DNA of 64,000 bases from Alistipes shahii WAL 8301 (GTDB taxonomy: Bacteria; Bacteroidota; Bacteroidia; Bacteroidales; Rikenellaceae): positions 3,745,619 through 3,809,618 of the forward strand of contig NZ_CP102253.1 of NCBI RefSeq assembly GCF_025145845.1. The letters run 5' to 3'. The translations under genes were made by a program, and so were the position numbers. This document shows positions 18,501 to 27,096 of the stretch, piece by piece. Each line of letters begins with the position of its first letter. Position 1 is the stretch's first letter. The notes below the pieces were generated by a model. That model worked only from the letters and a program-made list of their open reading frames with translations. It was not told the DNA's origin and made no database searches.

Positions 18501-18524
18501 TGTTAGTTTGCTAACACAAATATA
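18501..18524 (-). promoter_or_regulatory. serC promoter with adjacent 6-base inverted repeat
   Basis: The minus strand has TATATTTG at 18517-18524. Directly downstream lies TGTTAG-TTTG-CTAACA (18501-18516), an inverted repeat placed over the probable transcription start, which could be an operator. Confidence 0.55.
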
Positions 18525-18640
18525 AATAAAAAAATTTCAGAAATACAAAGATAGCCAAATAAATTTCACTCCGCAGGAAGAACGCCCCTCTTTTCGGATT
18601 GTTTTTGTTAATTTTACCGGGAACAAACCCCGGCTCGGAC

Positions 18641-18701
18641 AGGCTGCGCCCCGGCAAAATGCAAGTAAACTTGCTTTTGCGCTCGGCTTGCACTATCTTT
18701 G
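18641..18701 (+). promoter_or_regulatory. yicC promoter with embedded inverted repeat
   Basis: CTTG at 18670-18673, 20 bases, then TATCTTTG at 18694-18701. The -33 part lies in the inverted repeat GCAAAATGCAAG-TAAA-CTTGCTTTTGC. It aligns gap-free over 60 bases with the lptF/G promoter at 6491-6551. Confidence 0.72.
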
Positions 18702-18727
18702 CCGAAAAATTACAAGTTCCCGTACAC

Positions 18728-19600
18728 ATGGTAAAATCAATGACCGGCTTCGGCAAAGGCGAGGCCGCACTCCGGAATAAGAAAATCACGGTCGAGATCC
18801 GCTCGCTGAACTCCAAGCAGTTGGACCTCTCGCTGCGCCTCCCGGCAGTCTACCGGCAGTCGGAATACGAGATCCGCAACCTGATCGCCCGCACGATCCA
18901 GCGGGGCAAGGTCGACGTCTTCGTCACGGTCGAGTCGCAGGCTGTCGAAACGTCGGCGCGCATCAACCGCGAGGTGTTCCGCGAATACCTCCGCCAGATG
19001 AACGACACGCTTTCGTTCTCGGGCATCGACGCTGGCTACGACGCCATCCTGCCCGTGATCATGCGTCTTCCGGATGTCGTCGCGACCGAGGCCGAAGCCA
19101 TCTCCGAAGAGGAGCACGCCGCGCTGCTCGCCGCCGTGGAGGCTGCCGCTGCGCATCTCGACGCGTTCCGCGAGCAGGAGGGCGCCATCCTGATCGCCGA
19201 CCTGTTGCGCCGCGTGGAGCTGATCGAGCAATATAAAACAGAGGTCGTGCCCTTCGAGAAGGCCCGCACCGAAACGGTCAAGGCCCGCATTCTGGACAAC
19301 CTCTCGAAACTGGCCGTCGACGTGGACCGCAACCGGCTGGAGCAGGAGATGATCTTCTACCTCGAGAAACTCGACATCACCGAGGAGAAAGTGCGCCTCA
19401 CGAACCACTGCAACTACTTCCGGGAGGTGGCCTCTTCGGAGGAGGGCGCAGGCCGCAAGCTGGGCTTCATCGCGCAGGAGATGGGCCGCGAGATCAACAC
19501 GATGGGATCGAAGGCCAACGAGCCGAACATCCAGATTCTCGTCGTCAAGATGAAGGACGAGCTGGAGAAGATCAAGGAACAGGTATTGAATATCCTGTAA
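18728..19600 (+). CDS. yicC: YicC-family endoribonuclease
   Basis: A 290-residue YicC/YloC protein. The start MVKSMTGFGKGEA and the C-terminal region with GRKLGFIAQEMGREINTMGSKAN are diagnostic. E. coli YicC has been described as an endoribonuclease acting on a small RNA, so RNA turnover is likely. The ATG at 18728 matches the family start; the open frame upstream is promoter sequence. The gene precedes gmk, a widespread arrangement (yicC-gmk). Confidence 0.93.
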   Translation: MVKSMTGFGKGEAALRNKKITVEIRSLNSKQLDLSLRLPAVYRQSEYEIRNLIARTIQRGKVDVFVTVESQAVETSARINREVFREYLRQMNDTLSFSGIDAGYDAILPVIMRLPDVVATEAEAISEEEHAALLAAVEAAAAHLDAFREQEGAILIADLLRRVELIEQYKTEVVPFEKARTETVKARILDNLSKLAVDVDRNRLEQEMIFYLEKLDITEEKVRLTNHCNYFREVASSEEGAGRKLGFIAQEMGREINTMGSKANEPNIQILVVKMKDELEKIKEQVLNIL

Positions 19601-19621
19601 TCCGCAGATTACAGGATATTC
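19588..19621 (+). terminator. 15-base hairpin spanning the yicC stop
   Basis: GAATATCCTGTAATC, a 4-base loop CGCA, and the exact complement. The yicC stop codon is inside the left arm. No T tract follows, so it may protect the 3' end or attenuate read-through to gmk. Confidence 0.5.
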
Positions 19622-19622
19622 C

Positions 19623-19718
19623 AATTAAAAATTGAGACTGAAAAATTAAAAATTCCATTCGGCAAAATCATCCGGAGAAGAGAACGATTTTTCATTTCTA
19701 ATTTTTCATTTTTAATTT
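19623..19718. repeat. AT-rich inverted repeat upstream of gmk
   Basis: AAAAATTAAAAATT on the left and AATTTTTCATTTTTAATTT on the right form loose inverted copies of the same A/T-rich words. A similar arrangement lies before the M16 peptidase (57629-57709). Confidence 0.45.
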
Positions 19719-19724
19719 CATCAA

Positions 19725-20288
19725 ATGGGTAAGGTCATCATATTCTCCGCCCCGAGCGGTTCAGGCAAAACCACCATCGTCCGGCACCTGCTGGAACGCT
19801 ATCCGCAGTTCGAATTCTCCATCTCGGCGACCAGCCGCGCCCCCCGCGGCCAGGAGCGCGACGGGGTGGACTACTACTTCCTCTCGCACGGGGAGTTCAT
19901 GCAGGCCGTGGCCGAAAACCGCTTCGTGGAGTGGGAGGAGGTCTACAAGGGAACCTGCTACGGCACGCTGCGCTCGGAGGTGGAGCGCATCTGGGCCAAG
20001 GGCCATGTGATCGTCTTCGACGTCGACGTGGTCGGCGGCATCAACCTCAAGCGCATCTTCGGCGACGACGCCTGCTCGGTGTTCATCATGCCGCCCTCGG
20101 TCGAGGAGCTGCGCCGACGGCTCGAAGGCCGCGGCACGGACGCCCCGGAGGTGATCGACCGCCGCGTGGCCAAGGCCGAATTCGAACTGACGAAAGCCCC
20201 CGAGTTCGACCACGTGGTGGTCAACGACTGCCTCGACGAGGCCGTGTGCGGCACGTGCAGCATCCTCGACCAATTCATCGCACGGTAG
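19725..20288 (+). CDS. gmk: Guanylate kinase
   Basis: A 187-residue enzyme phosphorylating GMP to GDP. The P-loop SAPSGSGKTT (about residues 8-17), the GMP-binding segment SISATSRAPRGQERDGVDYYF and FVEWEEVYKG...YGTLRSEV are all present. Followed after 1 base by nadD, so translation is probably coupled. Confidence 0.96.
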   Translation: MGKVIIFSAPSGSGKTTIVRHLLERYPQFEFSISATSRAPRGQERDGVDYYFLSHGEFMQAVAENRFVEWEEVYKGTCYGTLRSEVERIWAKGHVIVFDVDVVGGINLKRIFGDDACSVFIMPPSVEELRRRLEGRGTDAPEVIDRRVAKAEFELTKAPEFDHVVVNDCLDEAVCGTCSILDQFIAR

Positions 20289-20289
20289 G

Positions 20290-21099
20290 ATGAAACGGGT
20301 CATGCTCTATTTCGGGTCGTTCAACCCCGTGCACCGCGGCCACATCGCGCTGGCGGAATACGTCGTCGGGCAGGGTCTCTGCGACGAGGCCGTGCTGGTC
20401 GTTTCGCCCCAAAGCCCCTACAAACAGGCCGCGGAACTGGCTCCCGAAATGGACCGTTTCGAAATGGCCGAGATCGCCTGCGCCGCTTCGAAATACCCGG
20501 ATCGCATCAAACCTTCGGTCGTGGAATTTCTGCTGCCGAAACCCTCATACACAATAGATACCCTGCGTTACCTCAAGGAAAACTTCGGGTCAGGGATGCA
20601 GTTCTCGATCCTGATGGGCAGCGACCAGATCGCGCGCCTCGCGGGATGGAAGGAGTACGAACAAATCCTCGAATACCCGGTTTACGTCTACCCGCGGCGC
20701 GGCGAACCGGCGGAGGGATTCGAAGGGCGCATCACGCCGCTGACGGACGCCCCGTTGCAGGACTTCGCCTCGACGGACGTGCGCGACCGCATCGGGCGGG
20801 GCGAGGACGTCGCCGCCATGCTCGACGAGGGCGTCGCCGCCTACATCCGCCGCAAGGGGCTGTGGAGTCCCGCGACGCGCATCGCGGCCCTCGGGGCGCA
20901 GATCGCCGCCGAGCCCGGAAACACGGCGCTTCTGGTCGAGCGCGGAAAACTCCATTACCGGATGGGCGAGTGGGGTCCGGCCCTCAACGACTTCAACGCG
21001 GCGCTGCGTATCGACGACACGCATGTCGAAGCCAAGGAGTTCGCCCGGATGGTGCAGGAGATACTGGAATTCCGATACAAAGATATATACAACCCCTGA
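20290..21099 (+). CDS. nadD: Nicotinate-nucleotide adenylyltransferase with TPR-like tail
   Basis: A 269-residue protein. Residues 1 to about 195 are NadD, which makes deamido-NAD from nicotinate mononucleotide: GSFNPVHRGH nucleotidyl-transferase motif near the N-terminus, MGSDQIARLAGWKEYEQIL, and the ISSTDVR-like DFASTDVRDRI motif. Residues about 200-269 form an extra tail reading like a tetratricopeptide repeat (ALLVERGKLHYRMGEWGPAL, then a second helix pair). Usual NadD proteins stop near 190-215 residues. The frame is continuous and the enzyme motifs are intact. Confidence 0.92.
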   Translation: MKRVMLYFGSFNPVHRGHIALAEYVVGQGLCDEAVLVVSPQSPYKQAAELAPEMDRFEMAEIACAASKYPDRIKPSVVEFLLPKPSYTIDTLRYLKENFGSGMQFSILMGSDQIARLAGWKEYEQILEYPVYVYPRRGEPAEGFEGRITPLTDAPLQDFASTDVRDRIGRGEDVAAMLDEGVAAYIRRKGLWSPATRIAALGAQIAAEPGNTALLVERGKLHYRMGEWGPALNDFNAALRIDDTHVEAKEFARMVQEILEFRYKDIYNP

Positions 21100-21100
21100 A

Positions 21101-22084
21101 ATGACACGTTTGAAGATAGCCCTCCTGGCGGGCGGCGATTCGCCCGAACGGGAAATCGCCCTTCAGAGCGCCGCCCAGATCGAGGCGGCCCTCGACCACT
21201 CGAAATACGACATCACGGTCATCGACCTCCACGGCCGCGACTGGCACCATACGGCCCCCGACGGGCGGCAGTGGCAGGTGGACAAGAATGATTTCTCGAT
21301 CACCGTCGACGGTGTGCGCAAGGCGTTCGACTACGCGCTGATCATCATTCACGGCACGCCCGGCGAGGACGGCAAGCTGCAAGGCTACCTCGACATGATG
21401 GGCGTTCCCTATTCGTCGTGCTCGATGACCTCGTCGGTCATCACCTTCGACAAGATCACCGCCAAACGCACGCTCGCAGGGCGTGTCAACCTGGCCCGCG
21501 AGGTCTTCCTGCGCCGCGGCGAAGCGTTCGACCCGGCGCAGATCGTCGCGGAACTGGGAATGCCCCTGTTCGTGAAGCCCAACGCCAACGGCTCGTCGTT
21601 CGGCGTGACGAAGGTGCACGCCCCGGAGGAGCTTCCGGCAGCCATCGAAGCGGCATTCGCCCAGGGCGACGAAATCCTGATCGAGGAGTGTGTCACGGGC
21701 CGCGAAATGGGCTGCGGCATGCTCGTCGCCGGCGGCAGGGAGTATGTTTTCCCGATCACGGAGATCGTTTCGAAGAAGGATTTCTTCGACTACGAAGCCA
21801 AATACACCGCCGGATTTTCCGACGAAATCACCCCTGCGGACATCACCCCGGAGGTGAAGGCCGAGCTGAACCGCATGACCCGCGAGGCGTACCGCACCTG
21901 CCGCTGTTCGGGCGTCGTAAGGGTAGACTTCATCGTCACCCCCGCGGGCGTGCCCTATTTCATCGAGCTGAACTCGATTCCCGGCATGAGCAGGGGAAGC
22001 ATCGTTCCCAAACAGGCCCGCGAAATGGGCATGTCGCTCGGAAAACTCTATGACATCATCATCGCCGACACCTGCCGCAAATGA
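21101..22084 (+). CDS. ddl: D-alanine--D-alanine ligase
   Basis: A 327-residue ATP-grasp enzyme producing D-Ala-D-Ala for peptidoglycan. Motifs are LAGGDSPEREIALQSA, IIHGTPGEDGKLQGYLDMMGVPYSS, KPNANGSSFGVTKV and IELNSIPGMSRGS. The ATG at 21101 directly follows the nadD stop. Its stop overlaps the next gene's start (ATGA). Confidence 0.95.
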   Translation: MTRLKIALLAGGDSPEREIALQSAAQIEAALDHSKYDITVIDLHGRDWHHTAPDGRQWQVDKNDFSITVDGVRKAFDYALIIIHGTPGEDGKLQGYLDMMGVPYSSCSMTSSVITFDKITAKRTLAGRVNLAREVFLRRGEAFDPAQIVAELGMPLFVKPNANGSSFGVTKVHAPEELPAAIEAAFAQGDEILIEECVTGREMGCGMLVAGGREYVFPITEIVSKKDFFDYEAKYTAGFSDEITPADITPEVKAELNRMTREAYRTCRCSGVVRVDFIVTPAGVPYFIELNSIPGMSRGSIVPKQAREMGMSLGKLYDIIIADTCRK

Positions 22085-22653
22085 TCGAGATAGACGACAA
22101 AATCGTAAGCGCCGACCTGCTGCGCGAGTGTTTCGCCTGCGACATCGCGCAGTGCAAAGGGATCTGCTGCGTCGAAGGCAACGCCGGGGCGCCGCTCGAA
22201 GCCGACGAGGTGGAGATACTCGAACGCGAATACCCCAATTACAGGCCCTACATGACGGCGGAAGGCATCGAGTCGGTCGAACGGCAGGGATTCATGGTCG
22301 TCGACGAAGACGGCGACCTGACGACGCCGCTCGTGGACGACGCCCAGTGCGCCTATACCTACACGGAAAACGGCGTCACGCTCTGCGCCATCGAAAAAGC
22401 GTGGGCCGAAGGCAAAACCCCGTTCCGCAAGCCGATTTCGTGCCACCTCTATCCGATCCGCGTGATGCGCTTCTCGAACGGCACGGTGGGACTCAACTAC
22501 CACCGCTGGTCGGTGTGCGCTCCGGCCCGCCGGTGCGGCGCCAGGCTGGGCATTCCGGTCTACAAAGCCCTCCGGGAACCGATCGTCCGCCGTTTCGGCG
22601 AGGAATTCTACAAGGCGCTGGAAGCCGCCGAAGAGCTGATCAAGCAACAATAA
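22081..22653 (+). CDS. DUF3109 cysteine-rich protein
   Basis: A 190-residue DUF3109 protein. Conserved cysteines occur in CFACDIAQCKGICC near the N-terminus and later in CAYT, LCAIEKAW, SCHLYPIR and SVCAPARRCGARLG. The layout resembles zinc/iron-chelating YkgJ-like proteins, so metal or cluster binding is likely. Translationally coupled to ddl by a 4-base overlap. Confidence 0.85.
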   Translation: MIEIDDKIVSADLLRECFACDIAQCKGICCVEGNAGAPLEADEVEILEREYPNYRPYMTAEGIESVERQGFMVVDEDGDLTTPLVDDAQCAYTYTENGVTLCAIEKAWAEGKTPFRKPISCHLYPIRVMRFSNGTVGLNYHRWSVCAPARRCGARLGIPVYKALREPIVRRFGEEFYKALEAAEELIKQQ

Positions 22654-22663
22654 GAAAGAGATT

Positions 22664-23863
22664 ATGAAAAAATACATTTTCACCCTTATCGCCCTCTCGA
22701 TGGTCTTCACCGCGACGGCCCGCAAGCCCAAAAACACGCGAACGACAGAGGCGGCGGCCCGCGAAATCGCCGCGGCCGATTCGCTGCGCCTGGTTGCGTC
22801 GCGGCAGGCCGCGCTGATCGACTCGCTGCAAAACCTCGTCGCCGTTGCCGAACAGCGGGATGAAACGGCTGAGAGCGAGACTGCCGCTCCCGATCCGGTC
22901 GTCGACCCGGAGCAGGCCGCGGCGGATTCCGTGGCGGCGCTGCGCCTCCGTCTCCGGCCCACGAAGATCGAGTCCATTTTCGACACCAACGGGCTGACCG
23001 TGCTCGACACCCTCGCCACGGAAAACGACGCCGTGCAGGTGATCCTGTACAGCAACAATTCGTGGAAATACGTCCTCAACCGCGAGGTGGCCAAAGACAG
23101 CACGATTTTCGAGAAATACTGGGACACGACGACGCTCTTTCCCTACAAGGAGGTCGACATGTCGGAAATGCCCAAATCGGTGGTGATCGACCTCGTCGAC
23201 TCGCTGACCAGTTACCACTGCCCCTATCAGGGTTCGGTGCACCCGCGCGGCAAATACGGTCCGCGACGCCGGCGCCAGCATCAGGGCGTGGACCTGCCGC
23301 TCAAGACAGGCGACCCGGTTTACGCCACCTTCTGCGGCCGCGTACGCATCTCGCAGTACAACAGGGGCGGTTACGGCAACCTGGTGATCATCCGCCACGA
23401 CAACGGGCTGGAGACCTACTACGGCCACCTGTCGGAACGTCTGGTGGAACCCGACCAATGGGTCGAGGCGGGGCAGATCATCGGTCTGGGCGGTTCGACG
23501 GGCCGGTCGACGGGACCTCATCTCCACTTCGAGACCCGCTACTACGGACAGTCGTTCGACCCCGAACGCCTGATCGATTTCAAGAACGGAACGTTGAGCC
23601 GCGAGACCTTCCTCCTGAAGAAGTCGTTCTTCAGTATCTACTCCAACGCCGGACAGGATTTCGAAGACGAGATCGCCAACGAGGAGCAGGACAAGAAGGA
23701 AGCCGCCGAGAAAGCGGCCATGAAATACTACAAGATCCGTTCGGGCGACACGCTGGGCGGCATCGCCCGGCGCTACGGAACGACCGTGACGAACATCTGC
23801 CGCCTGAACGGCATCAAATCGACCACCGTGCTGCGCATCGGACGCTCGCTGCGGGTGCGATAG
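22664..23863 (+). CDS. M23 metallopeptidase with C-terminal LysM
   Basis: A 399-residue exported protein. A signal peptide (about 1-19) is followed by a helical linker, then the M23/LytM endopeptidase domain: zinc ligands H206 and D210 in HQGVDLP, and the HLHFE motif with H286 and H288. A LysM domain occupies about 354-399 (KYYKIRSGDTLGGIARRYG). It probably cleaves peptidoglycan cross-links or activates amidases at the wall. Last gene of the yicC-to-M23 run; a strong terminator follows. Confidence 0.93.
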   Translation: MKKYIFTLIALSMVFTATARKPKNTRTTEAAAREIAAADSLRLVASRQAALIDSLQNLVAVAEQRDETAESETAAPDPVVDPEQAAADSVAALRLRLRPTKIESIFDTNGLTVLDTLATENDAVQVILYSNNSWKYVLNREVAKDSTIFEKYWDTTTLFPYKEVDMSEMPKSVVIDLVDSLTSYHCPYQGSVHPRGKYGPRRRRQHQGVDLPLKTGDPVYATFCGRVRISQYNRGGYGNLVIIRHDNGLETYYGHLSERLVEPDQWVEAGQIIGLGGSTGRSTGPHLHFETRYYGQSFDPERLIDFKNGTLSRETFLLKKSFFSIYSNAGQDFEDEIANEEQDKKEAAEKAAMKYYKIRSGDTLGGIARRYGTTVTNICRLNGIKSTTVLRIGRSLRVR

Positions 23864-23880
23864 GGCAGCTCCCGATGAGA

Positions 23881-23915
23881 AACCGCCGGACCTTTTCGCA
23901 AGGTCCGGCGGTTTT
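23881..23915 (+). terminator. Intrinsic terminator after the M23 gene
   Basis: AACCGCCGGACCTT pairs perfectly with AAGGTCCGGCGGTT around a 5-base loop, ending in TTTT. Confidence 0.85.
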
Positions 23916-24022
23916 CCTATTCGGACGCAAACGGCGTCGCTTCGTCCCGCAGCCCCCAAAAAACGATTTCCGGCCCCGGGCGCAGAACCGGATGACAAGC
24001 GTCCCGAAGCCACTATCCGCCC

Positions 24023-24045
24023 CTAAAACCCGCCTTTTAGGCGGG
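24023..24045 (-). terminator. Terminator after proC
   Basis: On the minus strand CCCGCC-TAAAA-GGCGGG is followed by TTTTAG, 5 bases after the proC stop. Confidence 0.65.
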
Positions 24046-24049
24046 CGGG

Positions 24050-24832
24050 TTATTTTTTATTCTGAATAGCGTCGATGGCGTCGATCACCGCGCCGCGGAA
24101 GCCCTTGCGCTCCAGTTCGGCGACGCCCGCGATCGTCGTTCCGCCGGGCGAACAGACGGCGTCCTTCATCGCACCGGGATGCTGCCCCGAGGCGAGCTGC
24201 AATTTCCCGGTCCCGACGATCATCTGGCTCGCCATGCGGTAAGCGTCGGCACGCGCAACGCCGTGCTTGACGGCAGCGTCCCCGAGCGCCTCGATGAACA
24301 TGGCGACGAACGCCGGGCCGCAGCCGCAGACGGCACTCGATATGCCGAGCAGGGCGGTGTCCATCGGCAGGACGAGGCCGATCTTCGAGAAGAGCGCCTC
24401 CACCTGCCGCCACTCCCCGTCCGAAAGCGAATGGCGGCGTTCGCAGACGATGATGCCTTCGCAGACCGAAACGGGCGTATTGGGAACGATGCTCAAATGG
24501 TGCGTGCCGGGGGCGAGCATCCGCTCGCAGTCGTCGAACGTAACGCCCGCGGCCACCGATACGACGATCTTCTTCGCCAGAAGCTCCCGGACGGGCGCAA
24601 GCACCGCCTCGACCTGATAGGGTTTCACGGCGACGACGACCAGATCGGCGAACTCCGCGACCGCCGCCGCGTCGTCGAAAGCCCGGAAGCCCTGCGGCTC
24701 CGTGTTGCTCCGCAGTTTCGCCCGGTCGCGCGCGCACGCGCCGATGTCGCCGGGCTGCACGGCCCCCGAGCGGACAAGCCCGCCCGCCATGGCCTGCGCC
24801 ATATTTCCGAATCCAAGAAATCCGATTTTCAT
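24050..24832 (-). CDS. proC: Pyrroline-5-carboxylate reductase
   Basis: A 260-residue enzyme for the last step of proline synthesis. N-terminal dinucleotide site IGFLGFGNMAQAMAGGL, then VVAVKPYQVEAVL, and the C-terminal signature reading SPGGTTIAGVAELERKGFRGAVIDAI. The ATG at 24832 starts MKIGFLGFGNM; longer starts would add 14 non-family residues. yggS lies directly upstream, a common proC-yggS pairing. Confidence 0.96.
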   Translation of the reverse strand: MKIGFLGFGNMAQAMAGGLVRSGAVQPGDIGACARDRAKLRSNTEPQGFRAFDDAAAVAEFADLVVVAVKPYQVEAVLAPVRELLAKKIVVSVAAGVTFDDCERMLAPGTHHLSIVPNTPVSVCEGIIVCERRHSLSDGEWRQVEALFSKIGLVLPMDTALLGISSAVCGCGPAFVAMFIEALGDAAVKHGVARADAYRMASQMIVGTGKLQLASGQHPGAMKDAVCSPGGTTIAGVAELERKGFRGAVIDAIDAIQNKK

Positions 24833-24870
24833 ATAAGTCTGGTATAATTTATCATTCGTACAGCAACCAC

Positions 24871-25548
24871 TCATAAAACGGGCTTCTTAAGCCCGCGCCG
24901 GCCGAATATCAACGAGCCGACGCGCACCATCGTCGAGCCGCACTCGACCGCCAGCGGATAGTCGTGCGACATGCCCATCGACAGCGTGTCGAACCGCGGT
25001 CCGAAGTAGGGTTGCAGCAGTTCGAAACAGCGTTTCAGCTCCATGAAATCGCGGCGTATCGCCGTGCCGTCGTCGGTATTGGTGGCAATGCCCATCACGC
25101 CCCGCACGCAGACGTCCGGCATACGGGCAAACGGGGCCGTGCGGACATACTCCATCAGTTCGGCCATATTCCAGCCCGTTTTGGTCTCCTCCTCGGCGAC
25201 GTGGATCTCCAGGAGGATTTCGAGCGTCCGGCCGCACTTGGCCGCCTCGCGCTGGATAGCCTCGGCCAGCCGCGCGCTGTCGACCGAATGGATCAGCGCG
25301 ACGAACGGGGCGATGTATTTGATCTTGTTGGTTTGCAGGTGGCCGATCATGTGCCACTCGATGTCCTTGGGCAGGGCTTCGTGTTTTTCGCGCAGTTCCT
25401 GCGGGCGGCTCTCGCCGAAAACGCGGTGGCCGGCGTCGTAGGCCGCGCGGATCGCCTCCGCAGGGTGGGTTTTCGACACGGCGACCAGCTTCACCCCCTC
25501 GGGAAGCGTCGAGCGCACGAACGACAGTTGACAGGCTATTGAAGACAT
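24871..25548 (-). CDS. yggS: YggS/PLPBP family pyridoxal phosphate homeostasis protein
   Basis: A 225-residue single-domain alanine-racemase-N fold protein that binds PLP without known catalysis and keeps PLP and amino-acid pools in balance. PLP lysine K26 in KLVAVSKTHP; further motifs FGESRPQELREKHEAL, WHMIGHLQTNKIKYI, and the C-terminal LSMGMSHDYPLAVECGSTMVRVG, which holds phosphate. The ATG at 25548 gives normal length. Transcribed with proC. Confidence 0.95.
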   Translation of the reverse strand: MSSIACQLSFVRSTLPEGVKLVAVSKTHPAEAIRAAYDAGHRVFGESRPQELREKHEALPKDIEWHMIGHLQTNKIKYIAPFVALIHSVDSARLAEAIQREAAKCGRTLEILLEIHVAEEETKTGWNMAELMEYVRTAPFARMPDVCVRGVMGIATNTDDGTAIRRDFMELKRCFELLQPYFGPRFDTLSMGMSHDYPLAVECGSTMVRVGSLIFGRRGLKKPVL

Positions 25549-25601
25549 AAGTTTTTCGGTATTTGCCCGGTAAAAATACGCAAAATTCGTACAACACGAA
25601 A

Positions 25602-25626
25602 CAGACCCGGGAAAAATCCGGGTCTG
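25602..25626 (-). terminator. Terminator after the 408-residue lipoprotein gene
   Basis: CAGACCCGG pairs with CCGGGTCTG around a 7-base loop on either strand; on the minus strand it ends in TGTTTCG. It lies 26 bases past the upstream gene's stop. Confidence 0.55.
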
Positions 25627-25651
25627 CGACTCGTTTTTCTGCACGAAAACA

Positions 25652-26878
25652 CTATTTCGCCATGACGATCTCCGAGCAGCCGAACTCCCCGGGAAGGGTT
25701 CGCTGCGTCTTCTTCAGCGCATCGTAGACGTGGATGCGACGCATGCCGTCCGCCTCGCACAGCAGGTAGATTTCCAGCGAATCCTTATCGGGAGCATACT
25801 CCGTGACCGAAAGCGCCGTGCCCGGAACTTCGGCCAGCGTCTCGCCGAAAGCGCCGTCACCGGCGGCGTTGAACAGCCGCAGCTGCGTTTTGCCCCCGGC
25901 CGAAACGGCATAGCCGCCCGCCTGAACCATCCTGTCCGGCTCGTCGGCCGAGGCGACCACGGTCCAAAAGGGGATCATCGCATCGGCCCCGACGGCTTCG
26001 CCCGGTCCCGCCCCGCCGTAGACCCTCAACACCAGCGGAGCGCACGTCCCGTCGGCATTGCGCTGCGCGAGCAGCAGGTCGGAACCGACCCGCACGAACG
26101 GCTGCACGGCCAGCGTCTGCACGACCTCGTCGGGCACCTGCCAGGAGACCGGAGCCGGGGAGGGAGAGCGGGTCGCGCTTCGGGTCGTCAGCGTCAGCCG
26201 CCCCGCGTCGTGGGAAATGAGTCCGACGGAGGAATCGGTGACCTGCCCGGCAAACAGGTAATTCCGGTACCCGAAATCGTCATAATAATTCATCGTGAGG
26301 TCGAAACCTGCCATCGAACCGGAGCAGACGCCGTAAATCCAGCCCGAGCCGGGAAGCCCCACGGCGCAGGCGATTCCCCGGCCGATGCCGAGCGTCGCAA
26401 CCCGTGTCACCCCGCCCGTTGACAGGTCGATGCGCTCGATCAGGGTTTCGTCCGTATCGGATTTCGAAATGCCGTAGAGCGCTTCGGCTTTCGGGGTTCC
26501 GTCGGCAACGCGGATCTTGCCCAGCGGCATCATCCGGCCCCGGCGGAGCAACAGCACCCGAACCGTCGAAGCGGGGTAGTGCCCCGGGGCCAGAAAGGTG
26601 ACGCTCGTGGCGGAACGCACCGTGACGATCCCGCGCACGCCCTTGGCATAACCCTCCGGAGCGAACCCTTCGGCACTCTCCTGCCAATGGATTTCGAGCA
26701 TGATTTCGTCATCAGCCTCAAACCCTTCGGCCGAGACGGTCACCCCGTCGCCGGGCGCAAAGACCCACGAATCGGGCGGCATGACGACGTTCTTCACGAA
26801 AACGAGAACCCGGTCCTTGTCCGAAGAACAGGCCCCGAAGATCGCCCCGGAAAGGAGCAGAAACAGCATCTTTCTCAT
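25652..26878 (-). CDS. Hypothetical lipoprotein
   Basis: A 408-residue protein with a lipobox (LSGAIFGACSSD). The mature region starts with an Ig-like stretch (about 35-130) and continues with repeated beta-strand segments containing GISKSDTDETLIERIDLSTGGVTRVATLG and IYGVCSG, in the style of a beta-propeller. No family was recognised. A TATCTTTG promoter lies 80 bases upstream, and a run of nine G/C pairs lies between promoter and start. Probably exported to the cell surface or periplasm; role unknown. Confidence 0.6.
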   Translation of the reverse strand: MRKMLFLLLSGAIFGACSSDKDRVLVFVKNVVMPPDSWVFAPGDGVTVSAEGFEADDEIMLEIHWQESAEGFAPEGYAKGVRGIVTVRSATSVTFLAPGHYPASTVRVLLLRRGRMMPLGKIRVADGTPKAEALYGISKSDTDETLIERIDLSTGGVTRVATLGIGRGIACAVGLPGSGWIYGVCSGSMAGFDLTMNYYDDFGYRNYLFAGQVTDSSVGLISHDAGRLTLTTRSATRSPSPAPVSWQVPDEVVQTLAVQPFVRVGSDLLLAQRNADGTCAPLVLRVYGGAGPGEAVGADAMIPFWTVVASADEPDRMVQAGGYAVSAGGKTQLRLFNAAGDGAFGETLAEVPGTALSVTEYAPDKDSLEIYLLCEADGMRRIHVYDALKKTQRTLPGEFGCSEIVMAK

Positions 26879-26914
26879 TCAAATAGCTGGATTTCATATT
26901 TTTACCACCACTCC

Positions 26915-26965
26915 GGGGGGGGGTATTTCCGGGGTGCGCAGAAAGCGTATCCGCTCACAAAGATA
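26915..26965 (-). promoter_or_regulatory. Promoter and G9 tract of the lipoprotein gene
   Basis: The minus strand reads TATCTTTG at 26958-26965. A homopolymer of nine G on the plus strand (26915-26923) lies in the 5' leader, about 37 bases before the start codon, and could vary in length by slippage. Confidence 0.5.
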
Positions 26966-27046
26966 ACGTTTTTTCGCCGTTATCCGATTTGTTTTCCATC
27001 TTTGGCGTCGTAACGACACTTTTATTCATCAGTCGGAAGATTCGGT

Positions 27047-27077
27047 TTTGAATCCATCCGACTTTTTCGTATCTTTG
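27047..27077 (+). promoter_or_regulatory. Promoter of the C69 dipeptidase gene
   Basis: TTTG at 27047-27050, a 19-base spacer and TATCTTTG at 27070-27077, a near-perfect Bacteroidetes promoter, 19 bases before the ATG. Confidence 0.75.
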
Positions 27078-27096
27078 GTCTCAAAACCTGAAAAGC

